A program made the position numbers and the translations under genes. DNA of 64,000 bases. It comes from Helianthus annuus (lineage: Eukaryota > Streptophyta > Magnoliopsida > Asterales > Asteraceae). Location: NCBI RefSeq assembly GCF_002127325.2, contig NC_035436.2, positions 25,803,506 through 25,867,505 on the forward strand, in the 5' to 3' direction. The notes under the pieces were generated by a model, which ran no database searches, was not told where the DNA came from, and saw nothing but the letters and a program-made list of their open reading frames with translations. Positions 45,088 through 57,108 of this stretch are shown here, one piece after another. Positions within the stretch are counted from its first letter, which is position 1; each line of letters starts with the position of its first letter.

Positions 45088-48000
45088 TGTAACACCTTTG
45101 CTATTATTTTAGGATTTTCGTAAATAAACATGTAATTGTAATTACATATACATCGAAAAATACGGTTTAATTAAAATATTTTCGGGTTTGAAACAATACA
45201 ATACAATAGGTATAAATTCGTCGTTTTTAAATGATGACGAAACCATGTGCGGAAGCTTGTATCTTGGTCGTGTTCGGTTCTTCAATGAGCTTGATCTTCA
45301 TCCGAGACATTTCCAACATTACCTAAAGTCAAAACCACTTAAAATGTCAGTTTTGACATTGATATAGCGCGTATAAACAAGTTCCAGCATCAAATCATGA
45401 AAAATAAAATAAAATTTCAAATATGGTTCTGTCGCGTGTCGCGGCAGACACCCTCACTCTGTCGCGTGTCGCGACGGCTCTCGCGTGTCGTGCCGGATCT
45501 AAATGATCCTGTCGCGTGGCGCGGGGGATAGCATTTTCTAGCAGGTTTGGAGCTGGGTCCTGCATTTTTCAGCAATTCAAGTTTTTACGAAAATGTGTAT
45601 AACTTTCAAACTACATATCCGTTTTACCCGATTCTTTTTCCTATACGCTCGTGATTTTATCCTCCATCATATGGAGTTAAGATCCGTTATCCGGCTTAAC
45701 AAAATTTGAGACTTTTAAGTCTTCGGTTTATTCCCTTTTCACTAATTTTTTACCCGCTCATGTATTTATCAAACAAACATGTTTGTTTGATCTCAACTTC
45801 ACATGAACATCATAATTTCAACGTTGCCCACCATACTAGGTTCAAATCACGGGTTTATATACGTCCTTAAACTCATTTTTACTTAAATGTTTATTTTGAC
45901 CCGTTAAGGGCATTTAAGCGCTTTGACGCATGATTCACGCTCATTCATTTCTAACATCTTATTTCCACATTATGATATCTACTTATATTCCACCACAACT
46001 TTAATTGTGGTGATTTAATACAATAATACGTTTATTCCGAATTTAGCCTTCGCTTAGTCATTTTACGGAAAATACCCATTCTTAGGCATTCGACCCACAA
46101 AGGTTTATGCCCATAACTCTTATACCTTTCAAAGAGTTACATTACCATAATACATATTTCTAAGCAACCCTTAAGGGTCCTTTACCCGATTCTTCGATCG
46201 AGGGCGTTTTGGTCAACATTGTTTCCCCCTTTCACAACAAAGGACTTTTAATGAGCTATTTGACCAAAATTGCATATTTAACTATATTCTTATTTATGCG
46301 TACCTGGGTTGGATCAAAATATTGACCCACTTTAATACCTTGCCTTAATGATTTGCTAATCCATAGTAATGCAACTCCGTAAGCCGTTTTGTCCTGTGAG
46401 CATTAGACTCAACAAGTACTTATTAGTCGTTATTTGTCAAATGGCGCTAAAATTACCATTTGACCCGCTTGGTCTAAATGACAAAACATTTTGCGCTTAT
46501 ATTTGAATGGTAGACATATATACATATACCATTTCATTATTTAATTCATTACGGATTTCCCACCATATAGTTTTATCTTTTTAAATCCGTTTCTTACGCA
46601 TTCCACCTAACATGACATATGCCATACGGTGTCGTTTTAAACTTCAACTTTTTACCCATCCATGTGTGACTAAATCACCATTTTACCCTTATTATTTGCT
46701 TAGGCTTACCTTATAAAGTAGCCATTCAAAGAAACCCCCTTTTTTATAAATGTCATCTCATGACTAATTTACCATTTCGACCCTTTTTACCATTAAATAT
46801 GGTTTTTCATCTTTTGATATGTTCTGACCCGTATCGTTTCGTGTCGGAAACATAATTCAAATATAACAACAGTTGTAATTATAACCTATAATAAATACAC
46901 GTCTTACAAATAGGGTGTAAGCTTTACTTACCTCTCATCCGGTTTACGCTTTTCGTCTCGTACTTGATTTGTTTGACCCGCTTTGTCCCCAAGCTTCACC
47001 TAGCTTGTTAAGCACCAACTATTATTCATCATTCACAAGGTGGTTAGTTTAATCATGACTTAGTACGATTATTCCACCTTACGCATTTCTATATCTAATT
47101 ATCATTCATCACATCATAGGTCAGTTTGACTTTTTAAAAGTCAAATGCCCATTAGTATGCTAATTGCATATTCGAGTTCATCAACTAGGTTTAGCATTCT
47201 TTAATTACCCGGTAGGCGTTATCTTTAGGCCATCGTTTCAACCAAAGTTCTAACCAAGTTTATCACATTTCAATCACTTTAATTAGTTCAAGCGATTATC
47301 AAGACTAACTTATTCATTCATTTCACAAGAACTAAGGGTTCTCATCTATAAGTGAGACCCGTTCATCATATCACTAGAATTCATCCCAACACCTTATAAA
47401 AATCAAGTTCTTCATATGAACTAATATACTACACGATTTCATACATCTACTTATATGAACAAAATTACCAATTTCATCATATCATACAAAAACCCACTTC
47501 AAGTCATGCACGAGCTCTAACTCAAACTTATAATTTGTCAAAGTATCTTACTTCAACTATCAATTATGATGATTTTTAGAACAAATATATCATCATCTTC
47601 ACTATTTAGTCAAAACCCACTTCCTAGTTTACTTGTTAATCACTTACAAGCAACATTATATCAAATTCTTCAAAATTTTATCATAACTAACGAAATTAGG
47701 CATACATAAACATCTAATTTCATCTTTGGATCATAATCCATCAATTTATTTGCAAGTACCCTACTTGTCACAAATTTCAACTTTAACCAATCTAGGTTTT
47801 ATGACATACCTTATGATTCCCATGACTAGGTGATCGTTTCTACACATTCATGCATCGATTTAGGGCTCGAATCAAGCTTCAATTTGGTGAATTTGTTGAA
47901 CTATGGTTTTTAACCCCTTTCTTTCTTCTCCTGGCAATTACACGCACACACACACCAAGTGTGTGTTGTGTTTTTTTTTGTTTTAATAAAACAAGTTTCC

Positions 48001-48333
48001 CACTTGTCAATATTAGTCCCTCATGTTTTATTTTGATCAACTGAAGCTATATCCCACCATTCATCATTTAATCACATGCTACTAACTAGGTTAATTACTC
48101 CTAGTTACTTTAACGGGTTCGGAAAGTTATAACCCGTTATGTTTTAAGTCTTGTTAATTTGGCCTTTCTATATACTTTGTTTTCTCAAAGTATTTATTCC
48201 CCTTTTTTATTAATATTAGGTTTATTTATTTGAGTCCTAATATTTACCGGGTTAATTTTTACCACTAACGGTATTTTACCCGTCTTTACTATTAACGTGG
48301 TTTGATTACCAAACCCGTTTTTGGGATGTTACA
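45088..48333 (-). mobile_element. Element D right LTR (5' LTR, reversed, 3246 bp)
   Basis: It begins TGTAACACC after the primer-binding site and ends GGGATGTTACA, so in its own orientation it runs TGTAACATCCC...GGTGTTACA. Its last 1.3 kb match the truncated left LTR. It contains a GC-rich repeat cluster (45430-45527) and a CA microsatellite. It also contains the empty C target site at about 48090 (ggttaattactcctag). Confidence 0.85.
45430..45527. repeat. GC-rich CTGTCGCGTG(T/G)CGCG repeat cluster, four copies
   Basis: Copies begin at about 45430, 45460, 45479 (partial) and 45509, in an otherwise AT-rich LTR. Related GGCGTGGCGCGGGG and CCGCGTGTCGCC motifs occur in element E at 54625-54668. 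Confidence 0.75.
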
Positions 48334-48791
48334 CTAAGGCACCTATTGCTCCAGGAAATATTTCTTTTAGCCTTCTATGTCGTTCGGAGTTATTTGTGCT
48401 TACATTAGAAGATGTTGGAACTATAACTTCTCTTGCGAAATTCATCATTACCTTTAGGACCTCATGAAAACATCTATGAATTGTTTCCGTTGAGTGTTGA
48501 AACCTTCATTTAACCATTAGAAAACGTTCATTATGTCCAATGACCATAAAAAACATAGCCAACTTTTCTTCCAAGCTTAAAATGATTGCACAATAGTATA
48601 AATGCATCACGTGAAAGACGCATCATCTCATGACATTGTGTAGAAGTACCATGCAATAATTCTTGCGTGTATTCATGACCGGTTAATGCCGAATTCAAGT
48701 CTCTTATCATTTCAAAATTTATTCTCGAGGCTAATGAAACCCAATACCAACGAAAGATCATGATAACTATAATCTCATCGTCCGGATCCAT
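48334..48791 (-). pseudogene. PIF/Harbinger transposase fragment (truncated by element D)
   Basis: The minus strand from 48791 reads MDPDDEIIVIM..., then YTQELLHGTSTQCHEMMRLSRDAFILLCNHF, the N-terminal helical region of HARBI1-like transposases. After a 1-nt frameshift near 48560 it continues as FLMVIGHNERFLMV, a stop, QHSTETIHRCFHEVLK, and RRLKEIFPGAIGAL. It stops at 48334, exactly where D's LTR begins. The catalytic DDE region, expected to start just after GAIGAL, is missing. PIF/Harbinger transposase cuts and moves its element at TTA/TAA targets; this copy is dead. The open segment 48531-48791 starts at a plausible ATG. Confidence 0.75.
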
Positions 48792-48828
48792 AAGGTACCT
48801 ATCATATCATAAATAAACAATTATATCA

Positions 48829-48961
48829 TCCACATTAACATCTATAACAATAACATCCATAACATAACATCCAAAACATAACATCCACATTAACATAACA
48901 TCCATAACATAGCATCCAAAACATAACATCCAAAACATAACATCCATAACATAACATCTAA
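48829..48961. repeat. Tandem ATAACATCC(A)-type decamer/14-mer repeats
   Basis: 'aacataacatcc' units alternate with 'ataacatccaaaac' across about 130 bp, followed by a run of A at 48965-48979. Confidence 0.85.
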
Positions 48962-48999
48962 CCCAAAAAAAAAAAAAAACAATCAAAGCACAATCTTAG

Positions 49000-49130
49000 T
49001 TAAACAATCCATACTTCGCTCCCGCATTCTTAACCCATTTCTCACAATTCTGCGGCTTAAGACGTATCCACAGTTTCCTAAGATCGGCACTCTCACCAAA
49101 AAGCAAAAGCGTTGTTTCGTATTTCGCATC
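49000..49130 (-). pseudogene. C-terminal coding fragment, unknown
   Basis: On the minus strand one frame reads AKYETTLLLFGESADL, then LWIRLKPQNCEKWVKN, and ends GLFN plus a TAA at 49000-49002. The composition is protein-like, with Trp, Cys and charged residues. It is cut at its upstream side by the F LTR at 49132. It lies upstream of the Harbinger transposase on the same strand, so it could be the other ORF of that element or part of a host gene. I do not recognise the family. Confidence 0.35.
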
Positions 49131-49131
49131 C

Positions 49132-49937
49132 TGTCACGGCCCCGACCCGGTTTGACCCGTTTAGGAGCCGCGGGACAGAAATCCCGTGATATCCATTTAA
49201 TTGATTTTAGCAGCGGAAGTTTATCATCAGGATCTTTTTAAAGCTAAAAACTTTTCCTGATTATTTTATTTCACCATTCGGGATATAAACCTGGTAATTT
49301 ACAATAACAGGATTTCACTGAGAAATTTTTATTTTTACAAAACATATTTCTTTATTTTATAATGAGCTACTTTCTTAAGCTTGAAATGCTCCCCAGCATT
49401 TTCCTGCATTACAATAGATCACCTGAAACATGTTTGAAAAAGATTTTGTCAGCGGGAAATTACTGAGTGAATCATCCTATTTAAAATGACTCGTTTATTA
49501 TAATTTACAGTATTAAGAGAGATTACAATGTTTCTGATATCTACCAACTACCCACAGTATATGTCACTCAACCGGATCTGTGACTGTGGTCATATCACCA
49601 TTGGTTGTCCCAATGAATGACGAATATCACTTAATTTTAGGTTCGCCCACCTAAAGTGATAACAACAGTAGTAATGTGCACAATACCCCACATACCGGCT
49701 GTAATTTGGTGATTACATAAACTTAATCACTGTAATTATAATTCTGAAAATAATTTGGAGTATTGTAAAACATTTGATAAAAAGAGAATGACTCACATTG
49801 CAGATTTAACACGGACAGAATATGGTTTAGCCTTGTTAACCTAATTTAAATAACAATGCACACAAAACCGGGTTAGTGATCAATACAGCATTTACGATAA
49901 CTCACGAGATCAAATTCTCACACCGAACGACAAAGTG
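49132..49937 (-). mobile_element. Element F 3' LTR, segment 1 (reversed)
   Basis: It begins TGTCACGGCCCCGACCC, the reverse complement of an LTR end. It runs to the E target site AAGTG (49933-49937) and resumes at 58353. The rejoined LTR is about 1.38 kb. Confidence 0.75.
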
Positions 49938-51176
49938 TGATCGGTGCATTTTTTGATACACATTATTCTATATTAATTATAATCTAAATGCATTGATATT
50001 GGTATAAACCACGTCATGTTGGTTCGTTTTTGTGTTTAGTCGGGCTACCAAGGAAATAAGCTTAGAATGAGAGAATTATAAAAATAAATTATAAAGTGTA
50101 AAATCTATTAAAGAAAAACATTAATTATGATGGTTGATTGTTATTAATGAGGACATGAATGTGATACGAGTTAAAGAAAAAAAAGACAACAATATTTATT
50201 GTTTGAATTAATTGTCTACATTCATTTACTTGTTTATTTGTTCCCTTGGTAATTTCATAGGTAAACAAGAATATGAGAAGTGAAAAGGGCAATTAGAGGA
50301 ATGGGGCTAAGTGAGAAAATAGCCAGTGAATTGGGTTACCTGGGCCGCCAAATATGCTAAAGATCAAAAAGGCTAACAGGTTGTTGGGGGATTATTCTAG
50401 ACGCACATGATATTAAGGAGGCCAGCCGTCATATGCCGAGATAAAAAGAGATATAAAAAGAGAAAAGAATTGTCAAACAGGGGATTCATTCGCGTTCGCA
50501 CATCATCGAACTCAGGGACGAATTTCATTATTCCATCTTATCTTCCAAGCCATTCTATGAAATTTGATCAACCCGGGATGACAACCGAAGCTGTGAAGAT
50601 CATTATGCGCGGCTAAGCCTCTCGTGACTTCTGCCCGGATGAACGTTTACATGGTTTGATATAATTATTTGTTTTTCTGATTTTTGTAAACTCGTACAGC
50701 TTGACCACTTGTGTTGGATTATTGGTAAACGTTTCTTGTGTTTGAATTACTTGTCATTTATTAAGCGTATTGGCAACTTCCTTGCGTTGTTAGCGGGTTA
50801 GTAAATCGGTGGGTAGTTGATACAAACAAACGGGTTATTAGGTTGCATAGTGAATCTTAAAAACTATCCCTATTAACTAATCAAATTCATTAATTCCGAG
50901 GCCATGTCTATGTGGTGTTTTGAATCAGAAAACGAATTTTTATATTAAAACGGGTATTCGGGATTCCGGGTGGAGGTTACTTCTTCTCTTCTTGATAACA
51001 CTTTTCGTGACAAATCGTGTTTTCTTTTAAAACGACAAACAAACCCCCAATTTAGATAGTTTAGTTTTAATTAATTTCTTTAACACTGACCACAAATTCC
51101 CCGTGGATACGATACCCTACTTACGCTATCTACGTAGCTTATTTAGGTTTTTGATTGACCCTTACGACAGTCATCA
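49938..51176 (+). repeat. Element E 5' LTR (1239 bp)
   Basis: Starts TGATCGGTGCA, ends CGACAGTCATCA. A possible TATA region is 'gatataaaaag' near 50450. The open frame 50407-50616 is repeated identically in the 3' LTR (57578-57787) and shows no domain. Confidence 0.93.
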
Positions 51177-51179
51177 AAA

Positions 51180-51196
51180 TGGCGCCGTTGTCGGGG
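51180..51196 (+). promoter_or_regulatory. Element E primer-binding site
   Basis: tggcgccgttgtcgggg, three bases after the LTR end. Its difference from the iMet-type sites of A, B and C2 agrees with the Athila/Tat assignment. Confidence 0.8.
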
Positions 51197-51355
51197 GATT
51201 CGTGCGCTTAGTGTTAGTTTAGTAGTAATTGTTTCGTTTATTGTTTTTGAAAAAAAAATCATAAAAACCCAAAAATATTTCTTTTTGTTTATTTTTGTCT
51301 TGTTCGGTATTACGCTTCGTTTTCTTGTTTCCTTGTGTGCAGGTGATCTCTTTGC

Positions 51356-54130
51356 ATGCATACTCGGTTTTCAAGAAGATCTTCTCCGCTCTTGTTTGAT
51401 CCTGAAATTGAAAAGACTGCACGCCAAAATCTACTTCTTCGTTCAGCCTTGAAAGGAAAAGCAATTCAAACCACCATGAATCCTTCAGAAAACCAATCCA
51501 CCCCACAACAGCAAACACCATAACAAACATCGACCACTGAATTGCCACCAATACCACCTCCATTTACATCTGAACCACAACTACAAACCACACCCATTGC
51601 ACCATCATCAAGCACAACCACCCAACCAACTTCAGCTCCAACTGGAGAATTTCATTTTATTGGTGGACCACTCTATTCTCTAGAAAGCCGATTACCACCA
51701 CAGCCCGATCCATTACGGGCCGCGAATCAACCGAATTTAGTACCACACCCGAACCGGTCGGGTGCTATGTTTGAGCAAGTGGACAATAGGGCGAGAACAG
51801 AGACATGGGATGATGGTTATGGAGACGAGGAGTGGGGGATAAATGACGGGTATATGGGTTATCCAGGTGGATTTCAAAATCAGGCATTTAATCGCAATCA
51901 GCCGTTGTATCAGCAACAGAGACAGCCACGGGGAGTAGATGCTTATCAGACCCCGCCACAGGTTCATAGGGCACCGATTGCACCTCGCCAAAGATAAAGA
52001 GATCCTCGATTTCCGGATCCGAATATTCGAGGAGTTGAGAGCCACTTTAGGCCGCACATTGCTGAGCATGCATCACCGATAGTGATGCCGGTAGCACCGG
52101 GTAATGTGGAACGTTCGTTTGAAGCAAAACCACATATTCTGAACATGCTACCTACCTTTCACGGGAAAGGTACTGAGGAGCCATATGCACACATAGCAGA
52201 TTTTGAGGCAGTTTGTGGTATGATTGCTGGACACGGGTTCATGCCAGATCAGGTTAAGTTGGTATTATTTCAGTTTTCATTAAAGGATGCTGCAAGGGAT
52301 TGGTTTACATCGTTGCCATATGCTAGTATTTATACATGGCAAGAGCTGCAGCAACAATTTTTGGATGAATATTATACCCCGCAAAGAACCAAAACGGGGA
52401 GATTAGCAATTAGAGAGTTCCAACAATTACCGGGTGAGCTTCTTTACGAGTCTTGGAAAGGGTTCAATCAATTGATCCGTAATTGTCCTCACCACGGTAT
52501 TCAAAGATGGGAGTTGATTACCGCATTCCATGATGGGATTTCAAATGAGGATAGACGGGATATTAAGGCTATCACTGGGGGTGCCTTTTTGAAAAATCAT
52601 GTGGATGTAGATTGGGATTACTTGGATATTGTTGCAGCAGATTCAAAGAGGCAAGCACAGTCGGATAGGAATAAAAAGTATCCAATTGTGGCACCATCAA
52701 GTGCAGGAGCCTCTAATGCAAGGGTTGCTCAACTAGAGAGAGAAAAGGAGGCGTTGGAACGCCAGTTAGCGAAGTTTAAGGGTCTTGGCGCACGGGATGC
52801 ATTGCATGCGGCACAAACCTTTCCGGTTTGTGATTCATGTGGAGAGTTGGGTCACACTTTGGATGTATGCCCGGTTCAGTTTGTAGCGGCTGAGGAGGAC
52901 GTGAACATGGTGTATGGGGAGCAAAAGAGTTATGATATGAATTCTAACACATATCATCCAGGTTTGCGTAATCATCCCAATTTTAGGTACAGTAATACTT
53001 CTAATCAGTTGAATCCGACTTTTCAGGTACCAAATCAAGGGAACCAGCAATATCAAAACCGGCAGCCGAATTATAATAAAAATTACAACCAAGGAGGCTA
53101 TAACCCGGGAAATCAAAGGACCTACCAACAAAACCAAGATCAAAGCAAATCCAACAATCAAAGCGAAGTTTCCAATAGCGAGGTGATGGAAATGCTGAAA
53201 CAAATCAAGAAGGATCAAGAATTGCAAGCTAAAGCATATCAATCCTTAGAAAAGCAAGTTGCTCAGTTGGCGGTTGATGTGAAGGAGGTGAGAAGAGATC
53301 CAGGGAAGTTACCGAGTGACACAACGAAGAATCCGCAACATCACGCAAGAGTTAATTCGGTAAGTACCGTTCCTAATTCTGACACTGTTAATACAGATCT
53401 TACTTTTTCTTCCCAAGTAGTTACAGGTATAAGTGATGGAAGTGAAGAAAGTGAATTAGGAGCGCCGCACGTACCTATTAAGGTAGGGAAGCTGAAAATC
53501 CACAAGGCGTTGTTGGATTATGGGGCGAGCAAAAATATTCTGCCCGGCAGTTTATTTGATCAGTACGAATTTGGTCCGTTGCATGAGTTTAATAGGAAGG
53601 TAATACTGGCGGACGATACTTGGAAACAACCGCGTGGGGTTGTTAAGGATGTGAAGATCCAGTTAGGTGAATTTTACTATTCGGTAGATTTCTTGGTGTT
53701 GGATTATGCACCAACGAGGACGAATGAGCAACAAAAGGTAATATTGGGACGTCCTTTCTTGCACACTGTCAATGCTCAAATCAACTGCAGAGAGGGATTG
53801 ATTATGATGAGTTTTGAAAATCGTAAGTTGATTTTTAATGTTTATTCCAAATCTATTACTTACGAAATTATTAATTCAGATGAAGCAGTTGCTACTGATG
53901 AGATTGGTATTAAATGTGACAGGTCTAGACATGTGATAAACGAAGAAACTGTGAGAAAGGCGAATGTGAAGAAGAAAGGAAAAATGGGTAAACCACCCGA
54001 TGGTGGAAACACATGGAGAGAGGAGGCTAAGGTTGAACTTAATGCGCGTGATTATGCAAACTTTCCAGACTGTGCGAAGCTAGGTGAGTTGGAGAAGTCT
54101 GGAAGGAAACATATCTTTGAACCACCTTGA
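51356..54130 (+). pseudogene. Element E gag-protease, near-intact (two in-frame stops)
   Basis: From ATG 51356 a single frame runs 925 codons to TGA 54128-54130. It is interrupted only by TAA at 51521-51523 (probably from CAA) and TAA at 51995-51997. The start (MHTRFSRRSSPLLFDPEIE) is Athila-like. The capsid contains LNMLPTFHGKGTEEPYAHIADF and WFTSLP. A coiled region with many Glu/Arg precedes a single knuckle-like CDSCGELGHTLDVC (near 52828-52869). A Gln/Asn-rich linker follows. The protease reads LLDYGASKNILPGS, where Athila proteases usually have DLGAS-type text, then ILGRPFLHTVNAQINCREG. The frame ends shortly after protease, where RT would begin. With readthrough or reversion of two codons, particle protein and protease could be made. 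The open part is 52082-54130. Confidence 0.88.
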
Positions 54131-57108
54131 AGATTGCAGGTATGATCTGGCTGAAGATCTAAAACTTAGCGCTCTTAGGAGGCAGCCTAAGGTTTTTGTT
54201 TTAGTTTATTTTTATATTAGTTTAGTTTACTTTATTTTTTTTTGTGTCAAAACCGTGCAATCGTTCAAGTGTGGGGAAGTTTGAGGAGGTTTGGTTAAGC
54301 TCTAGTGCAGTTGAGGACAACGCACATTCGTTTGGGGGTAGGGAAAATTGATTATAAGTTTACATAAAAAATTTGGCCCGGAAAAATGATTTTTGGAGCA
54401 TTTTTGGACACTTTTCCGGTTATTTTTGGTGAGTATTTCAGGGATGTGAGATGATTCGGGGAAGGAAAATCATGAAAAGAGGAGTCCCAGGTAGGTTTTT
54501 ATTGAAACTTTATCATAGAAATTCAGTTTGGGGGGCTTGGGAGGTTGAACCAATAAATAAAAGAAAAATCTATAAGGCTCTGAATCAACAAAATTGAGCA
54601 AAACTGCTGGAAAACATGGTCACAGGCGTGGCGCGGGGACCCTCATCTTTCTTCCGCGTGTCGCCGAGCTATATAGTCAAAAGAGTCAATGTTTTTTAAA
54701 AAACCCTTCTTTCACATCTCATTCAGAGTTCTTACGGTTAAAACCTTTTCTCCCCTATCCCTTCTCCGACGAACAAGACTTCCATTGTCGATCAAACACA
54801 ACCATCGTCCACTCCTCCAATAGAATCACCATCTCCTTTCTTCCTTATTCCTTCCCCACCATCTCCGATTAAATGTCACCCCCATCGACGACAATCATCC
54901 CCCACCACCGCTGTCAAATCTCCGATTACCAGCGACCATCGTCGCCGTCGGCGACCAACTCTCCATCTCCGATCGTTGTTCGCCTTTGAGAGACCACCCA
55001 CCATCTCCGATTAACCATAGAAGACGACCGGCCGACCACCAAGCTCGGTCTCAAGTCTGATTGAGCACTAGATTCTTATTTGTCTTCTCAATTCTAGTGT
55101 TAAATCACGAACCATGTACGCCAGCTCTGAACTTTAACTGTTTACATAATATGTTGAGTTCTATTCATGAGTGTGACAGCAGTTGGTGGTGTTCAAAAGG
55201 GGAGTATTGAAAGAAATTATGCTTGAATACAGAGAAGATGTAGTAGACACATCGAGATAGGCTAGATTTAGGTAAATTAGGGGTTGTTTTGATTTTATTA
55301 AAAAAAGGGGGTAGTCCAGATAGTGGCAAAAAGTTTTTTTTTTTTAGTCGAGAGAGGTTTTTAAAACAAGTAGTTAAGAGGCTGTAAGTTGAAATTGTGT
55401 TAAAAGGTGAGTCGGAATGTGTTTGTGTATTTGAGTAGGTGCTGTTTGAGACCGTTAAAGTTGTGCGTAAAGGTAGATGCATGATTGGTTTAGTGAGTAA
55501 TTGAACATGAACATGAGGTTGTACATATATATAAAATAAAAAAATTGATAGCAAGAAAGTTGCGGTTATTGAGTGTATAGCGCATGCTTAGGATCGTAGA
55601 GGGGCATGTTAGCGGACAGTTGGTACATGTGCATTAGTGGGAAGGTATGTGTGTTATAGGGTCAATGAAGTTGACATGATTAGTGTCGAGGCGAATTAAG
55701 TTTGAGCGAAAGTAGGACGGTCGATAGTCGGGGGGCTTGAGTCAACATAAAAGGCGATTAGTGCAGTCCTGCGATACACGAAAGGATTTGGAGAGTATGT
55801 CGCGACGTCCGACAGGCTGCGAGCCGAGAGAAAATCAATTTTGTTATGCCCATTCTTGCTTGATGTTAGTCGGAACCTAATTTTTCACTCGTTTCTCTTT
55901 GTTTACTAATGGTTTAACCTGTTTTGGGAGCTTGTGAGTGTTAATTTTGCAGGTTTCGATCGCTTTTGTCCATACTCAATCTCCATTTGGACGAAAGTGA
56001 TTCGAATTATGTCAAGACAAGCGTCCAATGTTGAAGCAGCCGCGAATGAAATGCTATACGGTTGCGGTGGAACGAGGCTCAAAAGATTCAACCGCGCCAA
56101 ATCAGGGGAGTCTGTTCCATTTTTGTTATTGTTGTATTTTTATTTTAGCTTTTTAGTAGGTAGTTTCTCACTCCATTGGGGACAATGTCATATTCATGTG
56201 TGGGGAGGGGAAACTAGCGTTCTAGTCTGTGTTGTATATAGTTTTTAGTAAAAAAAAATGAAAAAATTAGAAAATGTCCCGTAAAGGTTTTTGCACAAAA
56301 TGGAAAATGATAGGTATAATTGAAGCGTTGGCTTTTCGATTATTATATATATGAGATAATAAACGGTCGGTCACGCGTCTAACTTAGGATATGTGGGTAG
56401 GCCCAGCCGGTTGAAAGGTTCCTTAGGCTTGATATAAAATAACTTAAAAAAGGAGTCTTGTGGGTTCCCGCCTTAGGAGCTATGGTAAAACTGAAACTGT
56501 GGAAGGTATAAGGGGTACGTCATAAGTAAAAAACTTATAAGTTTTTCCGATTAAACTGGCACACCTGTTTCTTTTTGTGAAAACAAATCCGAAACAGTGT
56601 GGCGCCCGAAAAAAAAAGTCATTCCATCCATCCATTCATCTGAGCACATGTAGAAAAAAAAAACGTGAAGTTTATGGCATTAACCATGGGGATGGTGACT
56701 CGTATGGCGTATGTCCACTGAACTGATCGTATACAAAAACATGTAAGCTCACAATATCATCCATCTATCCATCATAAAGTTTAATCGGAATAATATAAGA
56801 GTTTTTTTATATAAGGCGGTAGATTATAAATCTTTTAACCTTATAAACTTGAAACGGAATAGGTGGAGTCGTAGTCTTTTGAGTGTGGGATCCATAGATG
56901 ACTATATACTACTTGAACTTGATGGATCGAAAATAAGGGCTTTGAAACCGCCGGTTGGGTTTAAGTGGATAGTATATTCACAATCTTGGTTAACGTGTGG
57001 TTAGATTGGTTCTAATAAAATAATGAATATATTGAAAGCCATTTGTTTTGATTGTGATTCCATTGCGAATAATTTTTTCGGGACGAAAAAAAGATAAGTG
57101 TGGGGATT
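54131..57108 (+). other. Element E 3' non-coding region (pol absent)
   Basis: About 3 kb with no retroviral domain. It has purine-tract-like modules at 54268-54283 (aagtgtggggaag), 54306-54345 (ttgaggacaacgcac...gtttgggggtaggg) and 56176-56212 (ttggggacaatgtcat...gtgtggggagggg). A GC-rich motif is at 54622-54668. A CT-rich block at about 54715-55060 resembles a plant gene leader ('catctccgatta' repeated). Low-complexity 'catccatccatccattc'-type text is near 56620-56640. A pre-PPT hairpin is at 57073-57091. Open frames (54594-54872, 55165-55554, 55934-56248) show no domain. This is the region where Athila elements carry RT-integrase and an env-like ORF. Confidence 0.65.
57073..57108 (+). promoter_or_regulatory. 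Element E pre-PPT hairpin and polypurine tract
   Basis: TTTTTTCG-GGA-CGAAAAAA (57073-57091) is a perfect 8-bp stem with loop GGA, followed after a short spacer by 'aagtgtgggga' and the LTR at 57109. Confidence 0.75.

Noticed and set aside
50407..50616. 69-codon open frame, identical at 57578-57787
   Set aside because: It is in the two LTRs of element E; no domain and no independent support.
55165..55554. 129-codon minus-strand open frame in element E
   Set aside because: It lies in the non-coding 3' region, has low-complexity Ser/Thr/Phe composition and no recognisable domain.
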